A DNA stretch of 64,000 bases from Micropruina sp. (lineage in GTDB: Bacteria > Actinomycetota > Actinomycetes > Propionibacteriales > Propionibacteriaceae): contig JADJTM010000001.1 of the NCBI GenBank assembly GCA_016711205.1, positions 868,001-932,000 of the forward strand, given 5' to 3'. Positions 25,570 through 36,000 of the stretch are shown piece after piece. The position numbers and the translations under genes are program-made. The first letter of the stretch is position 1, and the number at the start of each line of letters is the position of its first letter. The notes below the pieces were generated by a model that had not been told where the DNA came from, did no database searches, and saw only the letters and a program-made list of their open reading frames with translations.

Positions 25570-26892
25570 ATGACCGAGCCGCTGCCCGACGACGACCGTG
25601 GCCTGCCGACGTCGTCCTTCGCACGGGCGTCCCGCATGCTGCAGTTGCCGCTGGGTGCGGCGCAGCGGCAGGCGGTGGGGTTCGGACGGCGGTTGTTCGG
25701 CGCGGACGCCGATCAGGTCGAGAGCGAACTGCGCACCGCCGCGGCCGAGCAGCTGTTCGCGGTGCTCGGCGAGCTCAAGGGCGGCGCGATGAAGTTCGGT
25801 CAGGCGCTCAGCATGTTCGAAGCGTTCCTGCCCGAAGAGATCGCGGCCCCCTACCGGCAGCACCTGGCCAAGCTGCAGGACAGCGCTCCCCCGCTGCCGT
25901 CGTCTCGGGTGCAGGCCGTGTTGCGCAGCGAACTCGGCCCCGGTTGGCGCGAGAAGTTCGAGTCGATCGACCTGCGGCCAGCCGCGGCGGCGTCCATCGG
26001 GCAGGTGCACCGCGGCGTGCTGCTCGGCGGGCAGCCGGTGGCGATCAAGGTGCAGTACCCCGGCGCCGATCAGGCCCTGCGCTCCGACCTGCGGCAGATC
26101 GAACGGCTGGCCAGCGTGGTCTCACCGCTGGCCGGCGGCGTGGACGTGGTGACGATCAGTCGCGAGCTGGCCGAGCGGATCGCCGAAGAGGTCGACTACA
26201 CCCTCGAGGCGCAGCATCAGGCCCAGGCTGCGGCGGCCTTCGCCGGCGACGCCGAGTTCGCCGTTCCCCGGGTGCACGAGGCCACCCCCCGCGTGCTGAT
26301 CAGCGACTGGCTGGACGGGCGCAAGTTGTCGTCGATCGCGGACGCACCGAGCGAGGACCGCAACCGGGTCGGCCTGTCGTACGTGCGGTTCCTGTTCGCC
26401 GGGCCGGCCCGGGCGGGTCTGCTGCACGCCGATCCGCACCCGGGCAACTACCTGGTGCTGCCCGATGGTCGCCTGGGCGTGGTCGACTTCGGCCTGGTCG
26501 CTCGGCTGCCGCAGGGGCTGCCGCGCGCGATGGGTCATCTGATCCAGCTGGCCATCACCAACGACGCCGCGGCCATGACGGCCGGCCTGGCCGCGGAGGG
26601 TTTCATCGCCAAGAACGTGGACGCCAGCGAACTGCTGGGCTACCTGGAGCCGTTCGTCGAACCGGCCCGGGTGGACGAGTTTCACTTCGACCGGGAATGG
26701 ATGCGCGAGCAGTTTCTGCACGTGCGCGGCAGCAGCACCCGTGACGGGGTGGGCATGAAGCTCACCATTCCGCCGGTGTATGCGCTGATTCACCGGGTGT
26801 GGCTAGGCGGAATCGCCGTGCTGGCCCAGCTCGACGTCACCGCCCGCTTTCGCGACGTGCTGGCCGAGTTTCTGCCCGGCTGGAACGACTGA
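25570..26892 (+). CDS. ABC1/AarF/UbiB-family atypical kinase
   Basis: 440 residues. Family marks: the KxGQ motif in GGAMKFGQALSMFE, an Ala-rich nucleotide loop ASIGQVHRG, the catalytic Lys in PVAIKVQYPGAD, EVDYTLEAQHQ, the catalytic loop LLHADPHPGNYLV and metal-binding VVDFGLVAR. UbiB-type proteins are atypical kinases or ATPases linked to isoprenoid lipid metabolism, quinones in particular. ATG 25570 (MTEPLP) is preferred over ATG 25561. It corresponds in position to Rv3197. Its 3' end overlaps the end of uvrD2 on the other strand by 90 bases; the whiB7 gene found here in mycobacteria is absent. Confidence 0.92.
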   Translation: MTEPLPDDDRGLPTSSFARASRMLQLPLGAAQRQAVGFGRRLFGADADQVESELRTAAAEQLFAVLGELKGGAMKFGQALSMFEAFLPEEIAAPYRQHLAKLQDSAPPLPSSRVQAVLRSELGPGWREKFESIDLRPAAAASIGQVHRGVLLGGQPVAIKVQYPGADQALRSDLRQIERLASVVSPLAGGVDVVTISRELAERIAEEVDYTLEAQHQAQAAAAFAGDAEFAVPRVHEATPRVLISDWLDGRKLSSIADAPSEDRNRVGLSYVRFLFAGPARAGLLHADPHPGNYLVLPDGRLGVVDFGLVARLPQGLPRAMGHLIQLAITNDAAAMTAGLAAEGFIAKNVDASELLGYLEPFVEPARVDEFHFDREWMREQFLHVRGSSTRDGVGMKLTIPPVYALIHRVWLGGIAVLAQLDVTARFRDVLAEFLPGWND

Positions 26893-28938
26893 CTTCGGGT
26901 CGAGAATGGCGAAGACCGCCTCGGCGTACTTGTCGGCCTTGCTGCGGCCGACCCCGGCGATGCCGAGCAGTTGCCGCTCGTCGTGCGGCCTGGCCTCGGC
27001 GATGGCCATCAAGGTGGCGTCGGTGAAGATGCAGAACGCGGGCAGGCCCGCCGCCGCCGCCTCCTGTCGCCGCCATTCGCGCAGCAGCGTCCAGGTGTTC
27101 TCGTCGTAGCTGGAGGGACAGTCGGTGTGCCGGCCGAGCTTCAGTTCGGCCCCAGGCGCCAGCGGACGCTCGCACACCCGGCAGGTGAGCCCCCGCCGCG
27201 CCTTCTTCTTGCCCGCCGGACGCGCCGGCCGCACCGGCTCGGTCTCGGGACGGATGCCGTCCAAGAATCGGGAGGGCTTGCGCCGCGCGCCCCCGCCGGT
27301 GCGGGACGGGGCCCACGACAGCCACAGGTGCCGGCGGGCGCGGGTGACCCCGACGTAGAGCAGTCGCTGTTCTTCGGCCAGCTGGTCGGGAGACGTCGCC
27401 AGCGCAAAGGGCAGGGTGCCCTCCTGAAGACCGACCAGCGCGACCCCCGTCCATTCGAGGCCCTTGGCGGCGTGCAGGGTGGACAGCGTCACCCCGGCGC
27501 CGGACGGGGCGTGCTCGGCCTGGGCTCGCGCCTCGAGTTCGTCGAGCAGGTGTCGCAGGTCGGCGTCGGGGTGCTGGTTCACATGGCCGGTGGCCAGGTT
27601 GAGCAGCGCCGCCAGCGACTCCCACCGCTCGCGGGCCTGGCCCTGCCCGGTTGGCGGCTCGGGGGTCCAGCCCGCGCCCGCCAACACACCGCGGACGGTG
27701 TCGACCAGGTCGTCGGACGGCGCCGCGACCTGCGCCTTGAGCGCGAGCACCGCGCCACGCACCTCGGCGCGCTGGAAGAAGCCCTCCGAACTGCGCAGGG
27801 TGAACGGCACCTTGGCCGTCGACAACGCCGCCTCGTAGGCCGGCGACTGGGCGTGGATGCGGTAGAGCACGGCCAGCTCGGACGCCGGCACCCCGTCGGC
27901 GATCAGGTCTTTCAGCCAGGCGGCCACCCGGGTCGCCTCGTCGGCCTCGGACTGGGCGGCGGTGAACACCGGCGCCGGGCCGTGTCCGCCCTGCGCGACC
28001 AGCCGCACACCGTCGGCGCGCCCGCGGTTGTGCAGCACCCGGTTGGCGACGTCGACCACCTCGACGGTGGAGCGGTAGTCGCGGACGAGACTGATCACCT
28101 CGGCACCCGGGTGCTGCAGGGCGAACCGGGTGAGGTAGGTGGAACGGGCACCCGCGAAGGAGTGGATGGTCTGGGCCGGGTCGCCGACCACGCACAGGTC
28201 GCCACGCTCACCCAGCCACAACTCCAGCAGCTTCTGTTGCAGCGGGCTGACATCCTGGTACTCATCGACCACCAGGTGCCGGTAGGCGCGCTGCACCTGC
28301 GTGCGGACGTCATCGTGGTCGCTGAGCAGTGCGACGGCGCACAGCAGCACGTCGTCGAAGTCGATCACGCCGCGGTCGATCTTGAGCTTCTCGTAGCGGG
28401 CGTAGATGCTGCCCACTCCGGCGGCATCGACGGCGGCCACCTCGCGGCCCCCGGCGAGGGCCAGTTCGGCGTAATCGGCCGGCGGCACGTTGCTCACCTT
28501 GGCCCAGCTGATCTCGGTGAGCAGGTCGCGCAGGGTGCCGGATTCGACCCGACGGCTCAGCTGCCGGCCGGCCGCTTCGGCCATCAGCCCGGCCCGCTGG
28601 TCGCTGACCCGCGGCAGTTCGGCGCCCATGGCACCCGGCCAGAAGTACTGCGCCTGACGCAGCGCGGCCGAATGAAAGGTGCGCGCCTGCACCCGTGGGT
28701 GCCCCAGGCCGCGCAGCCGTCCGCGCAACTCGCCGGCCGCCCGGGTGGTGAAGGTGACGGCCAGCACCGCGAATGAGTCGTAGGCGCCGGTGCTGCAGCC
28801 GTAGGCGATGCGATGCGTGATGGCTCGGGTCTTGCCGGTGCCGGCCCCGGCGATCACGCACACGGGTGCCCCAAAGGTGGTCGCGACGGCCCGCTGTTCG
28901 GGGTCGAGCGCCGCCAGCAGAGCATCGGAATCGGGCAC
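26803..28938 (-). CDS. uvrD2: ATP-dependent 3'-5' DNA helicase UvrD2 with HRDC domain
   Basis: 711 residues, superfamily 1A. Motif I is AGAGTGKTRAITHRIAYG, motif II is VVDEYQDVSP, motif III GDPAQTIHSFAGA, motif IV DYRSTVEVVDVANRV, motif V TLHAAKGLEW and motif VI YVGVTRARRHL. After the motor comes a cysteine-containing linker (CRVCERPLAPG ... HTDC) and a C-terminal HRDC domain (RQEAAAAGLPAFCIFTDATLMAIAE), the UvrD2 arrangement. GTG 28938 starts VPDSDALLAALDPEQ. About 40 residues after the HRDC are poorly conserved and overlap the ABC1 gene, so the natural stop may lie a little upstream in relatives. It acts in DNA repair and replication-fork processing. Confidence 0.92.
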   Translation of the reverse strand: MPDSDALLAALDPEQRAVATTFGAPVCVIAGAGTGKTRAITHRIAYGCSTGAYDSFAVLAVTFTTRAAGELRGRLRGLGHPRVQARTFHSAALRQAQYFWPGAMGAELPRVSDQRAGLMAEAAGRQLSRRVESGTLRDLLTEISWAKVSNVPPADYAELALAGGREVAAVDAAGVGSIYARYEKLKIDRGVIDFDDVLLCAVALLSDHDDVRTQVQRAYRHLVVDEYQDVSPLQQKLLELWLGERGDLCVVGDPAQTIHSFAGARSTYLTRFALQHPGAEVISLVRDYRSTVEVVDVANRVLHNRGRADGVRLVAQGGHGPAPVFTAAQSEADEATRVAAWLKDLIADGVPASELAVLYRIHAQSPAYEAALSTAKVPFTLRSSEGFFQRAEVRGAVLALKAQVAAPSDDLVDTVRGVLAGAGWTPEPPTGQGQARERWESLAALLNLATGHVNQHPDADLRHLLDELEARAQAEHAPSGAGVTLSTLHAAKGLEWTGVALVGLQEGTLPFALATSPDQLAEEQRLLYVGVTRARRHLWLSWAPSRTGGGARRKPSRFLDGIRPETEPVRPARPAGKKKARRGLTCRVCERPLAPGAELKLGRHTDCPSSYDENTWTLLREWRRQEAAAAGLPAFCIFTDATLMAIAEARPHDERQLLGIAGVGRSKADKYAEAVFAILDPKSVVPAGQKLGQHVAKAGGDVELGQHGDSA

Positions 28939-28984
28939 CCTGCACACTGTAGAGCCCGCCACCGACAGCACCGGCGGAACCCTT

Positions 28985-29819
28985 GTCATCCCGGCCGGCC
29001 CCGTCATCCCGGCCGGCCCCCGTCATACCGGCCGGCCCCCGTCATCCCGGCCGGCCCCCGTCATCCCGGCGAATGCCGGGATCTCTGCCCGAACGCCCGG
29101 TCGCGTTTGGTTGCCGCGGAGTGGGGGTGCACCCCGTCCCGCCCCGGGCAGCCTCACCGGCTCCGCAAGCTCCGCCGCTGAGTTGCCCGACGCCCGACCA
29201 CGCCCTGACGGGGTGCACCCCCACTCCGCTTCACAGTTGCGACTGGCCCTCGTCGAGACCCACCTGCTGGTCGAGCCTGTCGAGAACCTGTCATCCCGGC
29301 GAATGCCGGGATCTCCGCCCGGGACGCACTGGTTGCGTTGCATGTCATCACAGTTGCGCTCACCGGAGGGCGAGCTTTGTCGAGAACCTGTCATCCCGGC
29401 GAATGCCGGGATCTCCGCCCGGGACGCACTGGTTGCGTTGCATGTCATCACAGTTGCGCTCACCGGAGGTCGAGCTGTGTCGAGGCGTCTCGCCATCCCG
29501 GCGAATGCCGGGATCTCCGCGCCGGGTTTCGTCGGCGAGCGTGCAGGGCCTGGGTGGCTGCGGTGCTTGATAGTTGCGGTCGTGTCGGGTCAGATCCCGG
29601 CCTTCGCCGGGATGACGAGCGTGGAACTCCCGTCGGTCGAGCGTGTTTGGGGGAGAATCTGCCGGTCGAGCGTGTCGAGGCGTCTCGTCATCCCGGCGAA
29701 TGCCGGGATCTCCGCGCCGGGTTTCGTCGGCGAGCGTTCAGGGCCTGGGTGGCTGCGGTGCTTGATAGTTGCGGTCGTGTCGGGTCAGATCCCGGCCTTC
29801 GCCGGGATGACGAGTGTGG
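28985..29819. repeat. repeat field: 18-bp tandem units, palindromes, 100-bp and 148-bp duplications
   Basis: The interval 28939-29946 between the divergent uvrD2 and recC genes is mostly repeats. From 28985 a GTCATCCCGGCCGGCCCC unit of 18-19 bp is repeated four times. Palindromes ATCCCGGC-GAAT-GCCGGGAT lie at 29063, 29293, 29393, 29495 and 29690, with opposite-orientation relatives at 29594 and 29789. A 100-bp block is tandemly duplicated at 29279-29378 and 29379-29478. A 148-bp block is duplicated at 29477-29624 and 29672-29819. Short peptides of the PANAGIS kind read through here are translation of the palindrome, not genes. Confidence 0.9.
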
Positions 29820-29946
29820 GCTCTAGCTGGTCGAGCCGCGCCGGGCGTCCGGTCGGCCCCTCAACCGGGCCCTGCGGACGTCGTCCGGGGCGCTTCTGGG
29901 CCCCGTCCGAAAAGTGTCAGCGGCCAGCTTTACAGTGGTGCCCACG

Positions 29947-32900
29947 ATGACCGGACTCTTCCTGCACACCTCCACCGACGCCACTGCACTGGCGGCAGAA
30001 CTGGCGTGCAGGCTGGGCGGGCCCCGCCCCGATCCGTTCCAGCTGGACGTGGTGGTCACCCCGCACGCCCACCTGCGCCGCTGGCTGACCAATGAACTCG
30101 CGCAGCGGCTGGGCCGGCCGGGCGAGGGCGTCTGTGCGGGTGTCACGTTTCTCAGTCCGGGGCGGCTGCTGCGACAACTCGGCGACCAGGGTCAGTTCTG
30201 GCATCCCCGCCAGTTGGCGTGGCGGCTGCTGCAGGTGATCGGCGCGTCGGCGCACGAGCCCCGGCTTGAGCAGTTGCGCCGGCACCTGGCGGCCTCGCGC
30301 AACGCCTACCCGGTGGCGTACCGCATCGCCTCGCTGTTTCAGCGTTACCTGCTGTGGCGGCCGGTCCTGGTGCGCCGCTGGCAGGCGGGTGAGAACTGCG
30401 ATGAGCAGGGCAACGACCTCGGCTTCGACGTCTGGCAGCCGGTGTTGTGGCGGCTGGCGGACGAAGCGGCCGGCCCGCTCGCCGCCACGGACGCCCTCGT
30501 GGCCGGCCTGCGCAACGCCCCCACCGACCTTGCACTGCCGCCCTCGGTGTCGTTCGTGCAACCCGAGCCGTTGTCGCCGTGGTGGCTGAGCGTGCTCGAG
30601 GCGCTCGCTGAGCACCGCGAGGTGCACGTGTCGCTGCGCGAACCTCCGTCCGCCGCGGCGGGCGATCCCGCCGGTCCGGCAGCCCGGCTGACCGGGTTCG
30701 CCCGTGACGCCCAACAACCGCTTTTCGAGGGGGCCCGCGTGCAGCCGGTCGCTGCCGGCCCCGCAGTTGACGGCACGCTGGGCTGGCTGCACCGCACACT
30801 GCAGGGCGAGCTGCTGACACCGCCGCCGCCGGACGGCTCTGTGCAGGTGCACGGTGGCCACGGCCTGGAGCGCCAGGTCGAGATTCTCCGCGACGCGATC
30901 ACCGGCCTGCTGGCCGCGGACCCCAGCCTCGAGCCGCGCGACTTCGTGGTGGGCTGCCCCAACCTGTCCGCCGCCGCGCCGCTGATCCAGGCCGCCTTCC
31001 GGCTGCCGTCCGGGGTGCCGGGCCGGCACGTCGCCAACGACTTCCGGGTGCAGCTGGCCGACCGCAGTTCGGCCGAGGTCAACCCGCTGGTGAGCGTGCT
31101 GGTGCAGGTGCTGACCCTGATCGACTCACGTGCGAGCGCCGCCGAGGTGCTCGACCTGTGCGCCAAGCCCGCGGTGGCGCAGCGCTTCAACCTCGACGAT
31201 GACTCCGTCGAACGGCTCACCCGGCTGGCCACCGATGCGGGTGTGCGCTGGGGGCTGTCCCCCGTGCACCGTGAGCGGTTCGGCCTGGGCCGGCTGCCGC
31301 AGAACACCTGGTCGGCCGGCCTCCAGCGCATGTTGCTGGGGGTGGCGCTCAGCGAGGAGCAGCTGCCCATGGTGGGCACCGTGCTGCCGTTGGACGGGGT
31401 GGGCGACGGTGACTTGGTGCCCCTCGGCGGCCTCTCCGAGCTGATCAGCCGGCTGTCACGGTTCGCCACCGAGGCCGGCGAACCGGCCACCCTCGCCGGC
31501 TGGGTCGGTCGGCTGCAGTGGGCCTTGGACGCCTTCACGCTGGTGGGCGGCGACCAGGCCTGGCAACGCACCGATGCGCTGTGGCGCCTGGCCGACCTGG
31601 CTGAACGTGGCGCCGGCGACGAACTGCTCACCCTGGGCGACGTCACCGCCCTCGTCCGTGACGAGTTCGAGCGCGGCGAGGCCCGCTCCACGTTCGGCAA
31701 CGGCTCGCTGACCGTCTGTTCGCTGCGATCTTTGCGCGGGGTCCCTTATCGGGTGGTGTGCCTGCTCGGACTGGACGATGGCGTGTTCCCCCGGCTGCCC
31801 GAACGCGACGGCGACAACCTGATGCTGCACGAGCCACGTCCCGGCGAGCCCGATCCACCGGCTGAGGACCGCCAAGCGCTCGCCGACGCCGTCCAGTCCG
31901 CGCGGCAGAGCGTGTTGATCATCCACCAGGCACGCTCAGCGCAGACCAACGAGCCGGTTCCGCCGCCCGCTGCGCTGGCCGACCTGCTCGAGCTGCTGGG
32001 TCGCGCCGGTGTGACGCAACGCCAGCACCCGCTGCAGCCCTTCAGCCCGACGCTGTTCGGCGCCGAAGGGCCGCCGACCAGCTATGACCCGGCAGGGTTG
32101 CGTGGCGCCACGGCGCTGAGCGGGCCGCGCCGGCCGCCCGCCCCCGACACCCCGATCCCACCCGCGCCCGCGCTGACCGACCTCGCCCTCGACGACCTGA
32201 TCGCCTTCGTCAAGAACCCGGTGCAGCACTTTCTGCGCGAACGCTGCGGCCTCAGCTACTGGAGCGACGAGCAGGCGCTCGACGAGATCCCGGTCGAGCT
32301 GAACGGGCTGCAGCGCTGGGCCGTCGGCGACCGGTTGCTGAAGCTGGCCCGCTCGGGGCATTCGCTCGACCAGGCAGTGCGGGCCGAATGGCTACGCGGT
32401 GTCGTCCCGCCCGGGGCGATGGGCACCCGGCTGCTCGAGGGGCTGGCCGCACAGGTGACGCCGATACTGGACGACCTGCCCGCGGCGGCGGACGAGCCGA
32501 CGGTGCACCACGACATCGCGCTCGACCTGGGCGACGTCCGGCTCACCGCGCGGGTGGCGACACAGCAGGATCTGGTGCTGCAGGCCAGCTTCGGCCGGGT
32601 GTCGGCAGCTCGCCGCATCGCGCTGTGGCTGCAACTTCTGGCGCTGTCGGCGTCCACCGATCAGCCCTGCCGCGGCCTGATCGTGGGCCGGGGCGACCGG
32701 CTCGCCCTGCGGGCTCCCGACCGTGCCACCGCCACCGCGCTGCTCGGCCAGTGGATGCGGCTGTACCGTCTAGGGCTGAACGCTCCACTGCCTTTGCCGC
32801 TGAGGTTCGGAGCGCGGCTGGCCGACCTGGTCCGCGCCGACCGAAACCCCTTCGACGAGTTGCGTGAGCTCGGCTTCGTCTATCAGGACGACGCCACGTC

Positions 32901-33057
32901 GCAGTGGCGGCAGTTCTACGGCGACGTGGGCGATCTGCTGGCCGTACCGGTCGGCGAGGACGACCTCGACCAGCCCACCGAGAGCGTGCTCGCGATCGCC
33001 GCGGCCAGGGTGATCTGGCATCCACTGAGCCTCCACGAGGCGGTGCCGACCCGATGA
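29947..33057 (+). CDS. recC: exodeoxyribonuclease V, gamma subunit RecC
   Basis: 1036 residues. Start MTGLFLHTSTDATALAAELA, then DVVVTPHAHLRRWLTNELAQRLG. Later SVQVHGGHGLERQVEILRDAITGLL, DFVVGCPNL, VCSLRSLRGVPYRVVCLLGLDDGVFPR and LDDLIAFVKNPVQHFLRERCGL are RecC landmarks. RecC is an inactivated helicase/nuclease-fold subunit that recognises Chi and splits the duplex in RecBCD. ATG 29947 is chosen; a GTG three codons earlier is possible. It is the first gene of recC-recB-recD, overlapping recB by 4 bases. The unusual repeat-filled 1-kb leader lies immediately upstream. Confidence 0.94.
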   Translation: MTGLFLHTSTDATALAAELACRLGGPRPDPFQLDVVVTPHAHLRRWLTNELAQRLGRPGEGVCAGVTFLSPGRLLRQLGDQGQFWHPRQLAWRLLQVIGASAHEPRLEQLRRHLAASRNAYPVAYRIASLFQRYLLWRPVLVRRWQAGENCDEQGNDLGFDVWQPVLWRLADEAAGPLAATDALVAGLRNAPTDLALPPSVSFVQPEPLSPWWLSVLEALAEHREVHVSLREPPSAAAGDPAGPAARLTGFARDAQQPLFEGARVQPVAAGPAVDGTLGWLHRTLQGELLTPPPPDGSVQVHGGHGLERQVEILRDAITGLLAADPSLEPRDFVVGCPNLSAAAPLIQAAFRLPSGVPGRHVANDFRVQLADRSSAEVNPLVSVLVQVLTLIDSRASAAEVLDLCAKPAVAQRFNLDDDSVERLTRLATDAGVRWGLSPVHRERFGLGRLPQNTWSAGLQRMLLGVALSEEQLPMVGTVLPLDGVGDGDLVPLGGLSELISRLSRFATEAGEPATLAGWVGRLQWALDAFTLVGGDQAWQRTDALWRLADLAERGAGDELLTLGDVTALVRDEFERGEARSTFGNGSLTVCSLRSLRGVPYRVVCLLGLDDGVFPRLPERDGDNLMLHEPRPGEPDPPAEDRQALADAVQSARQSVLIIHQARSAQTNEPVPPPAALADLLELLGRAGVTQRQHPLQPFSPTLFGAEGPPTSYDPAGLRGATALSGPRRPPAPDTPIPPAPALTDLALDDLIAFVKNPVQHFLRERCGLSYWSDEQALDEIPVELNGLQRWAVGDRLLKLARSGHSLDQAVRAEWLRGVVPPGAMGTRLLEGLAAQVTPILDDLPAAADEPTVHHDIALDLGDVRLTARVATQQDLVLQASFGRVSAARRIALWLQLLALSASTDQPCRGLIVGRGDRLALRAPDRATATALLGQWMRLYRLGLNAPLPLPLRFGARLADLVRADRNPFDELRELGFVYQDDATSQWRQFYGDVGDLLAVPVGEDDLDQPTESVLAIAAARVIWHPLSLHEAVPTR

Positions 33058-36000
33058 GCGGCATCCGCGAGTTCGATCCAATCGCGCAGTTACCGCCGGG
33101 CACCACGGTGCTGGAGGCGTCCGCCGGCACGGGCAAGACCCACGCCGTGGCCGATCTGGCCGTCCGGCTGATCGCGGCCGGCGACAGCACCATCGACAGG
33201 CTGCTGTTGGTCACGTTCTCGCGAGCCGCCACCCGCGAGCTGCGGGCACGCGTGCGCGCTCACCTGTTGCAGGCCACCGTGGCCGCGACCGGCCCGGCCC
33301 GGCAACGGCTCGACGCCGCCGTCGCCGGTTTCGACGGCGCACGGGTGATGACCATCCACGAGTTCTGCACAGCCATGTATGCCCAGCTCGGCATTCTGGC
33401 CTCCGCCGACCCGTCCGGCGAGGTGCTGCCCGACCTGGCCCCGCTGATCCGCGACGTCGCCGGCGACCTCTACCTCAGCCGCTACGCGTTCGACGACCGT
33501 CCGCCGCCGTTCCCGCTCAACGACGACAAGCGCAACGGGGTCGTCGTCGCCAGTGGCGCACTACGGCTGGCCGCGGATGCGGTCGGTTTCGCGCTGCGTC
33601 CGATCGAGCCCACCGACGCCGAGGGGTCGGTGGCACAGCGGGTCGACTTCGCCGAGCAGGTCCGCACGCTGGCCGCCGAACGCCGCCGCCACCAGGGGGT
33701 GCTCACCTTCGATGACCAGTTGGTCCGGCTGCGCGACACCCTCGCCGACCCGGTCAGCGGGCCGGCCAGCTGTGCCCGGCTGCGGGCGCGCTTCGATGCG
33801 GTGCTGGTCGATGAGTTTCAAGACACCGATCCGGTGCAGTGGCAGATTCTGCGGCTGCTGTTCGACGGTCACCGCCGGCTGGTGCTGATCGGCGACCCCA
33901 AACAGGCCATCTACACCTTTCGCGGCGCCGACATCGCGGCCTACACCGCGGCCGTCGACCAGGCGGGCGGACGGTTCTCGCTCAGCGTCAACCACCGCAG
34001 CGACGAAGCACTGGTCCGAGGACTCGGCGAGCTGTTCGCCGATCTGCAACTGGGCGCGGGCATCGAGGTGCATCCGGTCACGGCGCACCGCCCCGGCTCG
34101 GCCGTGCGGGCCGGCGACGCACACGTCACCCCCGTCACGCTGCGGGTGATCGATGACGAGACCAGGCCGTGGCAGGCCCATGAGCGCATCCGGGCCGATC
34201 TGGTGCGCCAGGTACGCACGATCCTCGACCACCAGCAACTGTGCGACGCCGATGCGTGGCGCGCCGCTCGTCCGGGAGACCTGGCCGTGCTGGTGCGCAC
34301 CAACCACGGGGCCGCCCGGGTGGCCACGGCACTGCGTGAAGCGGGCATACCGGTGGCGCTCAGCGGCGCCGACAGCATCTACGACTCCCCCGCCTGCGAC
34401 GACTGGCTGGTGCTGCTGCAGGCGCTGGCTTCGCAACGGCGCAATGAGGTGCGGCACGTCCTGATCAGCACGTTTTTCGGGCTCTCGCTGGGCGACCTGG
34501 CCGGAGCCGACGATGCCCAGCTGGCCGACTGGACCGCCACCCTGCGGCAATGGGACCGGGTGCTGCTGCGGGCCGGTGTCGCGGCTCTGTTCGCGTCCAT
34601 CTGCGCCGAATCGTCGTTTCTCGAGCGGGTGCTGTCCCGGGCGGACGGCGAGCGGCTGATGACCGACTTCCGGCACCTCGCAGAGGTGCTGCACGAGGCG
34701 TCCGGTCACACCCGGCCGAGCGCCGGGTGGCTGGCCGACTGGCTGCAGGACGAACGCCAGCAGTGGGCCGAGAACGAACGCACCCGGCGGCTCGAAACCG
34801 ACGCCCAGGCCGTCCAGGTCAAGACCGTCCACGGCGCCAAGGGCCTGCAGTACCCGATCGTGCTGCTGCCCGACCTGTGGACGCTTCCCGGCGGCAACGA
34901 CGACGGGGCCCGGTTGCTCTACCACGACGAATCCGGACGGGCCGTGGTCGACCTGGGCGGGCGCGACGCGCCCGGACGCGCCCGGCGGCTGCGCCGGGCC
35001 GATGCCGAAGAAGCCGAAGAGGCGCTGCGACTGCTGTACGTGGCGTTCACCCGGGCTCGCTCGCAGGTGATCGCCTGGTGGGCACGCACCCCCAAGACGC
35101 CGCGCTCGGCGTTGCAGCGGGTGCTGTATCGGCCCCGGGTCGGTCAGCCGGCGCCACCCGATGCCTGGTACCCACTCGACCGCACCCCCGGTAGCCTCTC
35201 CCCCGGCCGGCTGCCCTGGGTGCAGGCGGCCACGGCCGTCGAGGTCCACGAGGTCGAGCCGGCGATTCCGGGGCCGCCGCCGATCGAACCGCACGAGGTG
35301 CCGCGGTTGCGTGCGCTCCGGTTCGATCGCACCATTGACGCCGACTGGCGGCGCACGTCCTACTCGGGCCTGACGGCCGGGGTGCATGCGGACGCGCCGC
35401 TGCTGGCTGATGAACCCGCCGACGCCGAGGCCCTGGTGCAACCCGCCAGCTCGACGGTGCCGTCCCCTATGCGTGACCTGCCGGGGGGCACCCAGTTCGG
35501 CTCGCTGGTGCATGAGCTGTTCGAGCACGTCGATCCGGGGCCGGACGACGCGACGCTCACCGCGCGGCTGCGCGCCGCCGCGGCCGAGTCGCTGCCCCGG
35601 TTCCCCCTGCCCGGAGTCACCTCCGACGGGCTGGCCGATGCACTGCTGCCCGCCTTTCACACCCCGTTGGGTCCACTGGCCGATCACCACACCCTGGCCC
35701 AGCTGCCGATCGCCGACCGGCTCGCCGAGCTGGCCTTCGACCTGCCGATGGCCCCGGCCGCGCGATTCACCCTCGGCGACCTGGCTCGGCTGCTGCGCGC
35801 GCATCTGCTGGCCGCCGATCCGCTGGCCGGCTATCCGGCGCTGCTGGCCGACCCGGCCCTGGCCGACCAGCCGCTCAAGGGTTTCCTCACCGGCAGCATC
35901 GACGCGGTGCTCCGGGTCGGCACGCCCGACCAACCGCGGTTCGTGGTCGTCGACTACAAGACCAACCGGCTGGGCGGTGACGAGCTGACCCTCGGCCACT

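Noticed and set aside
26803..26892. whiB7 between the ABC1 kinase and uvrD2 as in mycobacteria
   Set aside because: The two genes overlap convergently here, leaving no room, and no WhiB cysteine pattern is seen on either strand.
28983..29570. Peptides of the PANAGIS/RMPGS type as genes
   Set aside because: They are translations of the palindromic repeat in different frames and lack ribosome-binding sites or conserved domains.
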